Source: Oligosphaeraceae bacterium (lineage in GTDB: Bacteria; Verrucomicrobiota; Lentisphaeria; Oligosphaerales; Oligosphaeraceae). From it: a DNA stretch of 5,950 nt. A program made the translations under genes and the position numbers. The notes beneath the pieces are model-generated. The model did no database searches and was not told where the DNA came from. It was given only the letters and a program-made list of their open reading frames with translations. The stretch spans positions 1 through 5,950 of the forward strand of contig JAAYYJ010000355.1 in assembly GCA_012515455.1 (NCBI GenBank), read 5' to 3'. Positions 1-5,950 of this stretch are shown here, piece after piece (position 1 is the stretch's first letter; each line of letters opens with the position of its first letter).

Positions 1-1
1 C

Positions 2-1048
2 TATGCCACGCCCGGCGTGGAAATGAATGTCTATTTTGACAATATCGTGCTGCTGATCAACAGCGGCAACTATGTCTTCGATGTGACTTGCCCGAAAGGA
101 CGAAACGACCAGAAACGCTGGCGCTTCACCCCCTCCGAAAGCGACCTGGGCACCTACGACTGGTCGATAAAGGTCATCGATGACTACGGCGTCCTGGCCG
201 AGGGGACCTGCAAACTGCAGGTCAGCCCGCTCAATGACCAGGAGAACCGCCCCCTGAGCATCCTGGTGGTCGGTGACAGTCTGACCGCTGCCACCGCTTA
301 CCCGACCAGAATTTTCAACCAGTGCCAGGAATTGGGCAAAATCAATCTGAAGATGCTCGGTACTCGCGGGTCAGGACCGGAACGCAGCGCTGTCCCCGGC
401 GGGGTCGGCCATGAGGGCTATGGCGGCTGGACTTGGGCCTCTTTCGCTCAGCGCAGCGAAAGTAAATTTCTGGTCTTTCCGAATGATGACCGGACCCAGA
501 AGGGCACCTTGGATGTCCAAGCCTTCTGCCAGCAGCAGAACGAGGGCCAGCCCCCGGAGGTGATCACCGTGATGCTGGGCATTAACGATGTCTTCGGAGC
601 TACTGATGAGGATTTGGAGGCGCGCATCGCGGATATCTGCAATAATATGGATGTGCTGCTGGCCGAATTTCGCCGCAGTGCTCCGCAGGCCATCATCGGG
701 GTCTCGCTGGTCACCCCCGGCGCAGCCACCCAGGATGCCTTCGGTTCCAATTACAAATGCGGTCAGACCCGCTGGCAGTACAAGAAGAACCAGCATCGTC
801 TCAATGAGGTCATGAAGGAGCGTTTCGCGGCCAGCAACCCGTACGGGATAAGCTTGATTCCGACGTACTGCAACCTCGACTGTGAGAACAATTTTCCCCA
901 AGTCAATGAAGATGTCAACCTTGGCGGCAGTAAAAAAATCTCCCGTCTCAGCAATGGCGTGCATCCTGCACCCAACGGCTATAATCAGATCGGGGACACC
1001 TTTTTTTCCTGGCTGATGGCCGTTCTTCCCACACTGCCCAGCAAATAA
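2..1048 (+). CDS. SGNH/GDSL-type hydrolase with N-terminal Ig-like domain (5' end outside window)
   Basis: Probable secreted or periplasmic serine esterase of the SGNH superfamily, which typically removes acyl groups from carbohydrates or lipids. The reading frame is open to the left edge, so the true start lies outside. A GTG at 17 is in frame but is probably internal. Residues are numbered from it. Residues 1-72 look like a beta-sandwich (Ig-like) domain ending in KLQVSP, with two cysteines (25, 65) that could pair in an exported protein. The catalytic domain follows: block I VVGDSLT (nucleophile Ser88), block II-type glycines in GHEGYGGWTW (131-140), block III GIND (188-191, Asn190), and block V NGVHPAPNGY with His316. 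The usual Asp three residues before that His is Asn313. The domain ends normally in a short helix and TAA. No signal peptide can be judged. The family is clear. The substrate is unknown, though the neighbourhood hints at polysaccharide. Confidence 0.88.
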   Translation, partial: YATPGVEMNVYFDNIVLLINSGNYVFDVTCPKGRNDQKRWRFTPSESDLGTYDWSIKVIDDYGVLAEGTCKLQVSPLNDQENRPLSILVVGDSLTAATAYPTRIFNQCQELGKINLKMLGTRGSGPERSAVPGGVGHEGYGGWTWASFAQRSESKFLVFPNDDRTQKGTLDVQAFCQQQNEGQPPEVITVMLGINDVFGATDEDLEARIADICNNMDVLLAEFRRSAPQAIIGVSLVTPGAATQDAFGSNYKCGQTRWQYKKNQHRLNEVMKERFAASNPYGISLIPTYCNLDCENNFPQVNEDVNLGGSKKISRLSNGVHPAPNGYNQIGDTFFSWLMAVLPTLPSK

Positions 1049-1107
1049 ACTCCGCCGGGGCAGCGCGTGAAGCATTTATTGCGGGGTCCCCAGTCTATAA
1101 AAGTATA
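1049..1107 (+). other. Short intergenic spacer with palindrome and AT-rich stretch before the OleD-like gene
   Basis: This 59-base gap separates the SGNH hydrolase stop from the next ATG. It contains the perfect palindrome GGGGTCCCC (1083-1091). Its centre is too tight for a good hairpin and no T-tract follows, so it is not a convincing intrinsic terminator. It is followed by TATAAA (1096-1101) and by TATAAT (1104-1109), which runs into the start codon. No purine-rich Shine-Dalgarno sequence is present before the ATG. The TATA-like hexamers could be a -10 element, but no good -35 box lies at standard spacing, so promoter activity is only a possibility. Confidence 0.35.
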
Positions 1108-2148
1108 ATGACAAGGTCTGTTGCACAGAATGACCATAATGATGCCCCCGCCGACCTGGGGCTGTGTCTGGTAATCGGTGGCGGCGGTTTCCTGGGACGC
1201 CATCTCGTGCAGATGCTCCTCCAGGACGGACAACGCGTGCGGGTACTGGGACGGAACCAGTATCCGGACCTGGCCGCCCTGGGCGCGGATTGCCGCCAGG
1301 GTGACATCACCCGCAGGGATGAACTCCTGCCCGCCTGCCAGGGCGTCAACACCGTGTTCCATACCGCCTCGCTGAGTGCGATGTGGGGCCGCAAACGCCT
1401 GCTGCAGCAAGTCAATGTCGGCGGCACCGCCAATGTCCTGCAGGCCTGCGTCTCGGCCGGCGTCGCGCGCTTGCTCTACACCAGTTCTCCCAGCGTGGCG
1501 ATCGGGCAGGAGAGCATCTGCAACGGTGACGAGAGCCTGCCCTATCCCGCGCAGCATATAGCCGATTATCCCCGCAGCAAAAGCCAGGCGGAAAAGCTGG
1601 TCCTGCAGGCGAACCACGGTACGCTGCGGACCTGCGCCTTGCGCCCGCATCTGCTCTGGGGACCGGATGACCCCCATATCCTGCCCCGAATCCGCTCCGC
1701 CGCTGCCCGGGGGCGGCTGCGGCAGATTGGCGCCGGGCGGAATGTGGTCACCGTGACCCATGTCAGGAATGCCGCCTGGGGGCATATCCTGGCCGCACGC
1801 GAGCTGTGCGGGACCGCGCGTTGCGCCGGGAAGCCATATTTTCTGGGCGACGCGGAGCCGATCTGCCTGTGGCCCTGGCTGAACCAAGTGCTGTCGATCT
1901 GGGGCATGCCGCCGATCCGGGGACGGATTTCCTGGCGCCTGGCCCGTCTGCTGGCGCAATGTTCTGAGGCCTGGCATACGTTACTGCCTTTCCTGGGCGA
2001 GCCGCTGATGACTGCATTCGTGGTCGACCAGCTGGCCCGCTCGCATTCGTTTTCATACGCGGCTGCGACTCGCGATTTCGGCTACCATCCGCTGCTGTCT
2101 CCTGCTGAAGGTCTGGAGACGCTCCGAGTCGGGAATGCACCGGTCTAA
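1108..2148 (+). CDS. NAD(P)-dependent 3-beta-HSD/epimerase family reductase, OleD-like
   Basis: Extended short-chain dehydrogenase of 346 residues, full length for the family. A Rossmann NAD(P) site is seen as GGGGFLG (24-30, a GxxGxxG pattern). It is followed by the acidic QGDIT motif (64-68), the TSSPSV strand (125-130, probable catalytic Ser126 or Ser127), and the YxxxK pair Tyr154/Lys158 in YPRSK. The motifs RPHLLWGP (179-186), the strand-like VTVTHVRNAAWGH (214-226) and a C-terminal GEPLMT segment (297-302) resemble OleD, the reductase that converts 2-alkyl-3-ketoacids to beta-hydroxyacids in long-chain olefin synthesis. A related sterol or sugar-nucleotide role cannot be excluded. ATG 1108 is chosen because no other in-frame ATG or GTG precedes the Rossmann motif. 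It gives about 18 residues before the first strand, slightly long, and has no visible Shine-Dalgarno. The gene lies 59 bases after the hydrolase and 23 before the next gene, suggesting one transcript. No oleA, oleB or oleC partner is in the window. Confidence 0.87.
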   Translation: MTRSVAQNDHNDAPADLGLCLVIGGGGFLGRHLVQMLLQDGQRVRVLGRNQYPDLAALGADCRQGDITRRDELLPACQGVNTVFHTASLSAMWGRKRLLQQVNVGGTANVLQACVSAGVARLLYTSSPSVAIGQESICNGDESLPYPAQHIADYPRSKSQAEKLVLQANHGTLRTCALRPHLLWGPDDPHILPRIRSAAARGRLRQIGAGRNVVTVTHVRNAAWGHILAARELCGTARCAGKPYFLGDAEPICLWPWLNQVLSIWGMPPIRGRISWRLARLLAQCSEAWHTLLPFLGEPLMTAFVVDQLARSHSFSYAAATRDFGYHPLLSPAEGLETLRVGNAPV

Positions 2149-2159
2149 AATACCCCCCT

Positions 2160-2165
2160 GAGAAG
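2160..2165 (+). promoter_or_regulatory. Weak ribosome binding site candidate (GAGAAG)
   Basis: GAGAAG ends six bases before ATG 2172 and lies in the 23-base gap after the OleD-like gene. It is a partial match to the Shine-Dalgarno consensus and the best purine-rich stretch available. It supports ATG 2172 as the start of the CehA-like gene. Confidence 0.35.
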
Positions 2166-2171
2166 ATTCTG

Positions 2172-3959
2172 ATGACAGTCAACAGTTCACTTTCCGCCTT
2201 GCGTATCGGTGTCTGGCGCCATTATTTCCAGCCGGAGTACACCCTGGCCAATTTTTTGCAGGAGAATTTTTCCTGCCGGGTGCGGGAGGTTGATTTCAAG
2301 ACCCGCGGTTATCTCGATGACCTGGATATCCTGCTGATTGAGCAGAACGGCCTCAATGACTATGTCGAGAATAATTGCGAATATATGCACGATTTTGTGG
2401 CGGCCGGCAAAATCTGCTGGCTGCAGCATCAGGATCACGAGCGCTGGTCGACTGCCTTCCTGCCAGCGGAGCTGGGGCGTCCCTATCTGGTCAAGCGCTA
2501 TCAGACCACCATCTCTGCCAACCACCGTTCCTATCTCCTGCCCTGGTTTGAGGACCCCGCCCATCCGCTGTTCAGTTCTCCGCACCGCCTCGAGAACTCT
2601 GAATTGGTCTACTGGGATATCCCGGGTAATTCCTTCGCCATCCAGCGGCCGGCCGGGCCGGCTGAAAGCCTCCGCACTGCGGCGCTCTCCTGCGTGGTGA
2701 ACTGCCCGGAGTGGGAGGTCCTCGGCAGCTACTGCGATGCCGCGGTTCCCGAAGCAGCCCTGATTCTGCAGAAAAACTACGGTCAGGGACTGTTCTTCTG
2801 GAACCAGATCCTCTTCCCGGAAGGAAAACTGCCCGACAACCACCCAGCCATCCAGTTCTGGAAACGATACCTGGAGAATGCACTGGCGTATTTCCAGAAC
2901 CGCCGCGGTGGCGCAGCGCCACAGAACCGCGCGGCTGTCCCGGGCCGGGCGAAGCACCTGCCGCAGAAGAAAAACTACCGGGTGATCGCACATCTGCACG
3001 CCATCGACTGGTACGGCGCGGATGCCTCCCTGGCCGCCATCAACGCGGCTATGAAGCATTTTTCCTTCGATATCGGTTTGCTGAGCGTGAAGGATGAGCT
3101 CTCCTGCGTGGGCAAACGCAGCATCGCGGATTTTTGCGACGACAAGGTGCTCTTTATCCCCGGGCAGGAGTACCATCCCTTTAACTGGAACCCCGAAGAC
3201 GCCCGGTTTAACCATAACGCATACCATATCCTGGCGGTGGGAACCGATGAGTTCTCCACCACATTCACCTGTAGCCTCTACGATAAAAACGATATCGACG
3301 AATATCTGCAGAGGGCCCTGGATTTCGTCCGCGAACACGGTGGCGCCAGCTGCGCTACCCATACCTATTCGGACTACTGGCGGAAATACCCCTTCGATGC
3401 CGTCGATGTCACTCTGCAGTCCGGCGACGTCGTCCAGGCTTTCCAGAAAAAAGAACGAGTGCATCGCTGCAGCACCCGGACCCTGCATGGTACCGCGATG
3501 GAGCAGCATTTCCTCGCTGGCGGTCGTATCACCCTGATGACCTCGGTCGATATGTGGGGCCTGCAACGCCTGCAGGAGAACCCGGTCTTCCAGTTCATCT
3601 ATATTGACGGCGAACCGACCCGGGAAAACCTGGTCCGGGCAATCCGCAGCGGGCATGTTCTGCCGGCGGAATATATTCAGGAGGCGGATATTCGTCTGGG
3701 GCGTTTCCTGCCCGGCGACAGTCTGTCCCGGCAGCAGGCCCGGGAAGAGTCTCTGACGCTCAGCGTCCTGGCCCAGGAGCCGTTGCAGGAACTGCGCCTG
3801 TACAGCTATGACCAGCTGGTGTACAGCGAGGACCTCAAAGGCGCTCTGCAGCTGCAGTGCACCCTGCCGTTGCAGGATTATCCCCTGAAGGGATTTCTGC
3901 GGGTCGAGGTCGCCGGTGAGAAAGCCATCCTGCTCAGCAATCCCTTCTATCTGTCCTAG
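2172..3959 (+). CDS. Two-domain protein: ThuA/amidotransferase-like N-terminus and divergent PHP (CehA/McbA-like) metallohydrolase
   Basis: Protein of 595 residues without an obvious signal peptide. Residues about 10-240 look like an alpha/beta domain of the ThuA/class I amidotransferase-like fold: IGVW at the start, LDILLIEQNG (51-60), and a late YGQGLFFWNQ strand (203-212) where such folds have a 'GKGRIVYLG'-like segment. A linker rich in Arg, Ala and Gln follows (about 244-268). Residues 270-470 resemble the PHP domain of CehA/McbA proteins: AHLHA (His274, His276), GQEYH (Glu333), YHILAVG (His352) and CATHTY (His397). The usual TDH motif is replaced by SVKD (305-308), and the last SDxH is replaced by SVDMW (458-462), so part of the metal site appears changed. 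The C-terminal IYIDGEPTRENLVRAIRSG (477-495) and the final LLSNPFYLS match the usual CehA ending (…TNPIYL). CehA is known as a carbaryl esterase, but that activity is not implied here. The true substrate is unknown and could involve phosphoesters or sugars. The 3' end overlaps the transporter gene on the other strand. Confidence 0.78.
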   Translation: MTVNSSLSALRIGVWRHYFQPEYTLANFLQENFSCRVREVDFKTRGYLDDLDILLIEQNGLNDYVENNCEYMHDFVAAGKICWLQHQDHERWSTAFLPAELGRPYLVKRYQTTISANHRSYLLPWFEDPAHPLFSSPHRLENSELVYWDIPGNSFAIQRPAGPAESLRTAALSCVVNCPEWEVLGSYCDAAVPEAALILQKNYGQGLFFWNQILFPEGKLPDNHPAIQFWKRYLENALAYFQNRRGGAAPQNRAAVPGRAKHLPQKKNYRVIAHLHAIDWYGADASLAAINAAMKHFSFDIGLLSVKDELSCVGKRSIADFCDDKVLFIPGQEYHPFNWNPEDARFNHNAYHILAVGTDEFSTTFTCSLYDKNDIDEYLQRALDFVREHGGASCATHTYSDYWRKYPFDAVDVTLQSGDVVQAFQKKERVHRCSTRTLHGTAMEQHFLAGGRITLMTSVDMWGLQRLQENPVFQFIYIDGEPTRENLVRAIRSGHVLPAEYIQEADIRLGRFLPGDSLSRQQAREESLTLSVLAQEPLQELRLYSYDQLVYSEDLKGALQLQCTLPLQDYPLKGFLRVEVAGEKAILLSNPFYLS

Positions 3960-5211
3960 CCTCTTCCCGGCGGGACCGATACCAGTCGGAGCCGATCAGG
4001 GTGCTCATAATCAGATAGCACACCGGCACGATCAGGAAAGACAGCCGCAGTCCGAAGTGGTTCCCGGCCACCCCCATCAGCCAGGAAGCGCAGGCGCAGC
4101 CTGGTATCCCGGCACAGGAGAGCAGGACAAAGAGCATGGTGCTGTCCAGTTGCGGCATGCGCTTGCAGGCGAAACTCTGGATGCTGGGCCAGAAGGGCGC
4201 AGAAGTAATTCCGGCCAGGAAGAGGAGCCCGAAGAGCAGCCATTTTTGGCTGAATATCGCCAGCCAGGGCAGGGTGTGTTGCTGGGCAGCCACCCAAGGT
4301 GAATGCAGCAGCGGGAAGAACAGACTGACCAGCACCCCCAACAGGCCAGTAAAGACAATCAGGTGCGGCAAATGCCGCTGACTGACCAGTATTCCGCTGC
4401 CGCTGCGACCGAGGAACAGCCCCGCCGCAAAACCGGCGGTGCCGATTCCCCCCAGCAATGGCGTCCCCGCGAATTCTATCTGGATAAAGCTGGCGGACCA
4501 GAAGGTCAGTCCGAATTCCCCGCCTCCGGCCACAAACATCGCGGCGAAGAAGAGCCAGAAATGGCGGCAGCGCAGGATCTCCCAGGTCTGCTGGCAGATG
4601 ATGGCGGCGGAGAACCGCCCGCTGCGTTCGGGATAGGCGGTTTTTCTTGCCGGCAGCAGCAGCAGCAGCGCGGGCGCCACGGCCAGGATCGCTACGCTGG
4701 CGACCAGCCAGCGCCAGGAGACGCCCTGTGACAGCAGCCAGCCGCCGAGCAGGGTGGTGGCAAAAATGCCGATCCCCCAGAACGAATGCGAGAAATTCAG
4801 ATATCTTCCGGGTTCGTCCTTGTGCAGACCTTCGACGAAGGGCGTGCATAAGCCCTCGATCACGCCTTCACCCAGTCCGACGGCCATCAGCGCCAGGAAC
4901 AACAGTGCGTAGGTGGGTGACAACGCGGCAAAGCAAATCCCCAGGCCCATCAGCACTACCGACCAGCCCAGGGTCCGGCGCATGCCCCAATGTCCGGCTG
5001 CGAAGCCGCAACCGAGCATTGCGAGCACCATCGGCATGGCCCGTCCTATCTGCAGAGCGCCACCGGCGGCGAATCCTCCTTCCTGCAAAGTGAAGTGCAA
5101 ATCCCTTGCCGCCTGGCAGAGCGCCAGGGGGATGATGATTGAGCATCCGGCGTAGGCGATAAAGCAGCCGAAGGCGCCGTAGTCGTAACGGGTCAAAGTG
5201 AGTTTATGCAT
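3934..5211 (-). CDS. MFS transporter, sugar-permease type
   Basis: Inner-membrane secondary transporter of 425 residues, the usual size for the major facilitator superfamily. About twelve hydrophobic segments can be placed, near residues 12-32, 47-70, 82-97, 100-125, 142-162, 167-187, 216-240, 252-270, 281-300, 322-340, 356-380 and 388-408. The charged loop after helix 2, GHWGMRR (73-79), is a degenerate MFS motif A without the usual Asp. The segment GEGVIEGLCTPFVEGLHKDE (114-133), followed by GRYLNFSHSFWGIG, resembles the helix 4-5 region of FucP-like sugar permeases of Bacteroidetes and Lentisphaerae, so a sugar or sugar-derivative substrate is likely. The exact substrate and the coupling ion are unknown. 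ATG 5211 is fixed by an in-frame TGA three codons upstream (5218-5220). No Shine-Dalgarno is visible. The basic tail (410-425) is translated from DNA that includes the 3' end of the opposing CehA-like gene. Confidence 0.88.
   Translation of the reverse strand: MHKLTLTRYDYGAFGCFIAYAGCSIIIPLALCQAARDLHFTLQEGGFAAGGALQIGRAMPMVLAMLGCGFAAGHWGMRRTLGWSVVLMGLGICFAALSPTYALLFLALMAVGLGEGVIEGLCTPFVEGLHKDEPGRYLNFSHSFWGIGIFATTLLGGWLLSQGVSWRWLVASVAILAVAPALLLLLPARKTAYPERSGRFSAAIICQQTWEILRCRHFWLFFAAMFVAGGGEFGLTFWSASFIQIEFAGTPLLGGIGTAGFAAGLFLGRSGSGILVSQRHLPHLIVFTGLLGVLVSLFFPLLHSPWVAAQQHTLPWLAIFSQKWLLFGLLFLAGITSAPFWPSIQSFACKRMPQLDSTMLFVLLSCAGIPGCACASWLMGVAGNHFGLRLSFLIVPVCYLIMSTLIGSDWYRSRREEARTDRRDC
4653..4669 (-). 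repeat. Short CAG/CTG trinucleotide repeat in the transporter gene
   Basis: GCA is repeated five and two-thirds times on the + strand. On the coding strand this is a CTG run encoding the leucines in ALLLLLP (181-187) at the end of transmembrane helix 6. A change in copy number would keep the frame and only alter the number of leucines. It is a simple repeat within a hydrophobic helix and is probably neutral. Confidence 0.7.
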
Positions 5212-5323
5212 AATTTGTCAGTCAAATATTCTGCGCGAGCAGGACGCGGCGCACTCTGCCAGTAGTTGCTGTGGCTCTGGGGGGGGGGGGAATTGTTCCA
5301 TCCGGACATTCCGCCGGTGGGTA
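5212..5323 (-). other. Intergenic region upstream of the transporter with a poly-G/poly-C tract
   Basis: These 112 bases separate the stop of the beta-helix gene from the transporter start. Read in the transporter's direction they hold, in order, a GC-rich stretch with CCACCGGCGG, the 12-C run, a mixed GC-rich stretch, and an AT-rich end (AATATTTGACTGACAAATT) that abuts the ATG. I find no convincing -35/-10 pair at a usable distance from the start. TTGACT is present but lies only 5 bases before the ATG. There is no clear terminator hairpin with a T-tract for the beta-helix gene, so read-through into the transporter is possible. Confidence 0.5.
5279..5290. repeat. Homopolymer of 12 G (+ strand)
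   Basis: Twelve consecutive G on the + strand, which is C12 in the direction of the transporter. It lies 67 bases upstream of the transporter ATG and 33 bases after the stop of the beta-helix gene. Runs of this length in bacteria are prone to slipped-strand length change and are also prone to miscounting in sequencing reads. Confidence 0.95.
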
Positions 5324-5950
5324 TTACGGCCGTTCTTCCAGTATCCCGGCCCGTGGGGCAATTTGCTCATCTGGGGCTTGCAGTGCACCTATATACTGGA
5401 ATTGCTGCGGTGCCCCCGGGACTGGGATTGCCGGCAGGAACTGCTTGGGTCGGAAGTCATTCTGCTCCCAGCCGGGCAGGATTTCCGCCGGTGTGTCCTT
5501 GCTCTGTTGGGCCAGCTCGGGCAGTCCTTCGCTGAGGCCGATTTTCCACCAGGCCAGGTTGTTGAAGTACTTGAAGTAGAAGGTTCCTCCCTTGCCCATG
5601 CGTCCGCGCAGTTGGCGCACATCTGCGGTGAGGATGATGTTGTTGTAGAAACTGACCGTATCCAGGTACTGCTTGGAGCCGTTCAACTCACCCACTAGGG
5701 AAGAATCTGGCGCGATGATGCTGTTGTTGAAAATCAGGATCCCCGCCCCGGGAATAGTCAGGTGCTCTTTAGGGACGCTGGCCAGCTTTTCCTTCAAATG
5801 CGGGTACTCCCATTGGGTGAATGGCGCACCGATCTTGAAGGCCGCAGACCTGCGGTCGCCCCAGAACAACTCATTTCCGGGGGTGAAACTGAATAGATTC
5901 TGATACACATAAATCGGCCCCGGCCAGGGCGGGCCATCTAACGGCTGCCA
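5324..5950 (-). CDS. Right-handed parallel beta-helix protein, C-terminal part (5' end outside window)
   Basis: The frame is open through the right edge, so only the last 208 residues are seen. A GTG at 5908 is in frame but probably internal. The text shows beta-helix repeats with asparagine-ladder motifs: PIYVYQNLF, then GILIFNNSII, then VSFYNNIIL, then FKYFNNLAWW, spaced roughly one coil or loop apart. The end, with NDFRPKQFLPAIPVPG and then QYIGALQAP, matches the common closing segment of these proteins (pattern DFRL..GSPAID.G…IGA). Such proteins are usually secreted or cell-surface polysaccharide lyases, hydrolases or binding proteins. No catalytic residue can be assigned from this part. 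The stop TAA (5324-5326) follows a short Glu/Arg/Pro-rich tail. It reads toward the transporter gene 112 bases away, so the two may share a transcript. Confidence 0.75.
   Translation of the reverse strand, partial: WQPLDGPPWPGPIYVYQNLFSFTPGNELFWGDRRSAAFKIGAPFTQWEYPHLKEKLASVPKEHLTIPGAGILIFNNSIIAPDSSLVGELNGSKQYLDTVSFYNNIILTADVRQLRGRMGKGGTFYFKYFNNLAWWKIGLSEGLPELAQQSKDTPAEILPGWEQNDFRPKQFLPAIPVPGAPQQFQYIGALQAPDEQIAPRAGILEERP

Noticed and set aside
1083..1091. GGGGTCCCC palindrome as a terminator
   Set aside because: It has no room for a loop of normal size and no T-tract follows, so it does not qualify as an intrinsic terminator. An operator role cannot be supported from one copy.
985..1977. - strand open frame (330 codons) opposite the OleD-like gene
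   Set aside because: Its translation is rich in Gly, Pro, Gln and Arg without domain patterns and crosses the intergenic gap. The + strand has a full Rossmann dehydrogenase.
2187..3656. Long - strand open frame (489 codons) opposite the CehA-like gene
   Set aside because: It is antisense to a gene with clear family motifs, and its translation shows no recognisable domain. Long antisense frames are common in GC-rich coding DNA.
3956..4849. Second - strand frame (297 codons) inside the MFS transporter gene
   Set aside because: It is an out-of-frame reading of the transporter with an Arg/Ala-rich translation and no membrane segments. The transporter frame has twelve.
5219..5224. TTGACT as a -35 box for the transporter
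   Set aside because: It lies only about 5 bases before the ATG, so a matching -10 would fall inside the gene. No good alternative pair was found.
5279..5290. G12 tract as a frameshift that splits one gene in two
   Set aside because: The beta-helix frame already ends in a family-typical C-terminus before the tract, and the transporter begins after it with an upstream in-frame stop. Neither gene seems interrupted.
5198..5698. + strand open frame (166 codons) across the G12 tract and opposite the beta-helix gene
   Set aside because: It begins inside the transporter gene, runs through the homopolymer and shows no family motif. The - strand frame has clear beta-helix repeats.

Overview
The window holds five protein-coding genes in two converging groups: three on the + strand (about 2-3959) and two on the - strand (3934-5950). 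The two outermost genes are cut by the window edges. I see no RNA gene, CRISPR array, transposase, integrase or attachment site. By eye the DNA is GC-rich, and intergenic gaps are short (23 to 112 bases).

Plus-strand group. (1) The 3' part of an SGNH/GDSL-type hydrolase with an Ig-like domain before the catalytic domain. (2) A complete NAD(P)-dependent 3-beta-HSD/epimerase-type short-chain dehydrogenase that resembles OleD (2-alkyl-3-oxoalkanoate reductase). (3) 23 bases further on, a 595-residue protein with an N-terminal ThuA/amidotransferase-like region and a divergent PHP-type (CehA/McbA-like) metallohydrolase region. The tight, same-strand spacing suggests co-transcription, at least of genes 2 and 3.

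Minus-strand group. (5) The C-terminal part of a right-handed parallel beta-helix protein enters from the right edge. After 112 bases containing a run of 12 G comes (4), a complete 12-helix MFS transporter of the sugar-permease type. Its 3' end overlaps the 3' end of gene 3 by 26 bases.

Organism. The mix of SGNH hydrolase with Ig-like domain, CehA-like protein, beta-helix protein, sugar-type MFS permease and OleD-like reductase, together with the GC-rich base composition and weak or absent Shine-Dalgarno sequences, fits the Planctomycetes-Verrucomicrobia-Lentisphaerae group, perhaps a GC-rich Lentisphaerae member (Victivallis/Oligosphaera type). This is inferred from protein style alone, without a database search.

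A loose functional theme is handling of complex carbohydrates: esterase, beta-helix protein and sugar permease. The OleD-like gene does not clearly belong to that theme. I found no convincing new defence, mobile or RNA-based system. The items most worth checking are the G12 tract upstream of the transporter, the convergent gene overlap, and the apparently incomplete metal site of the PHP-like protein.
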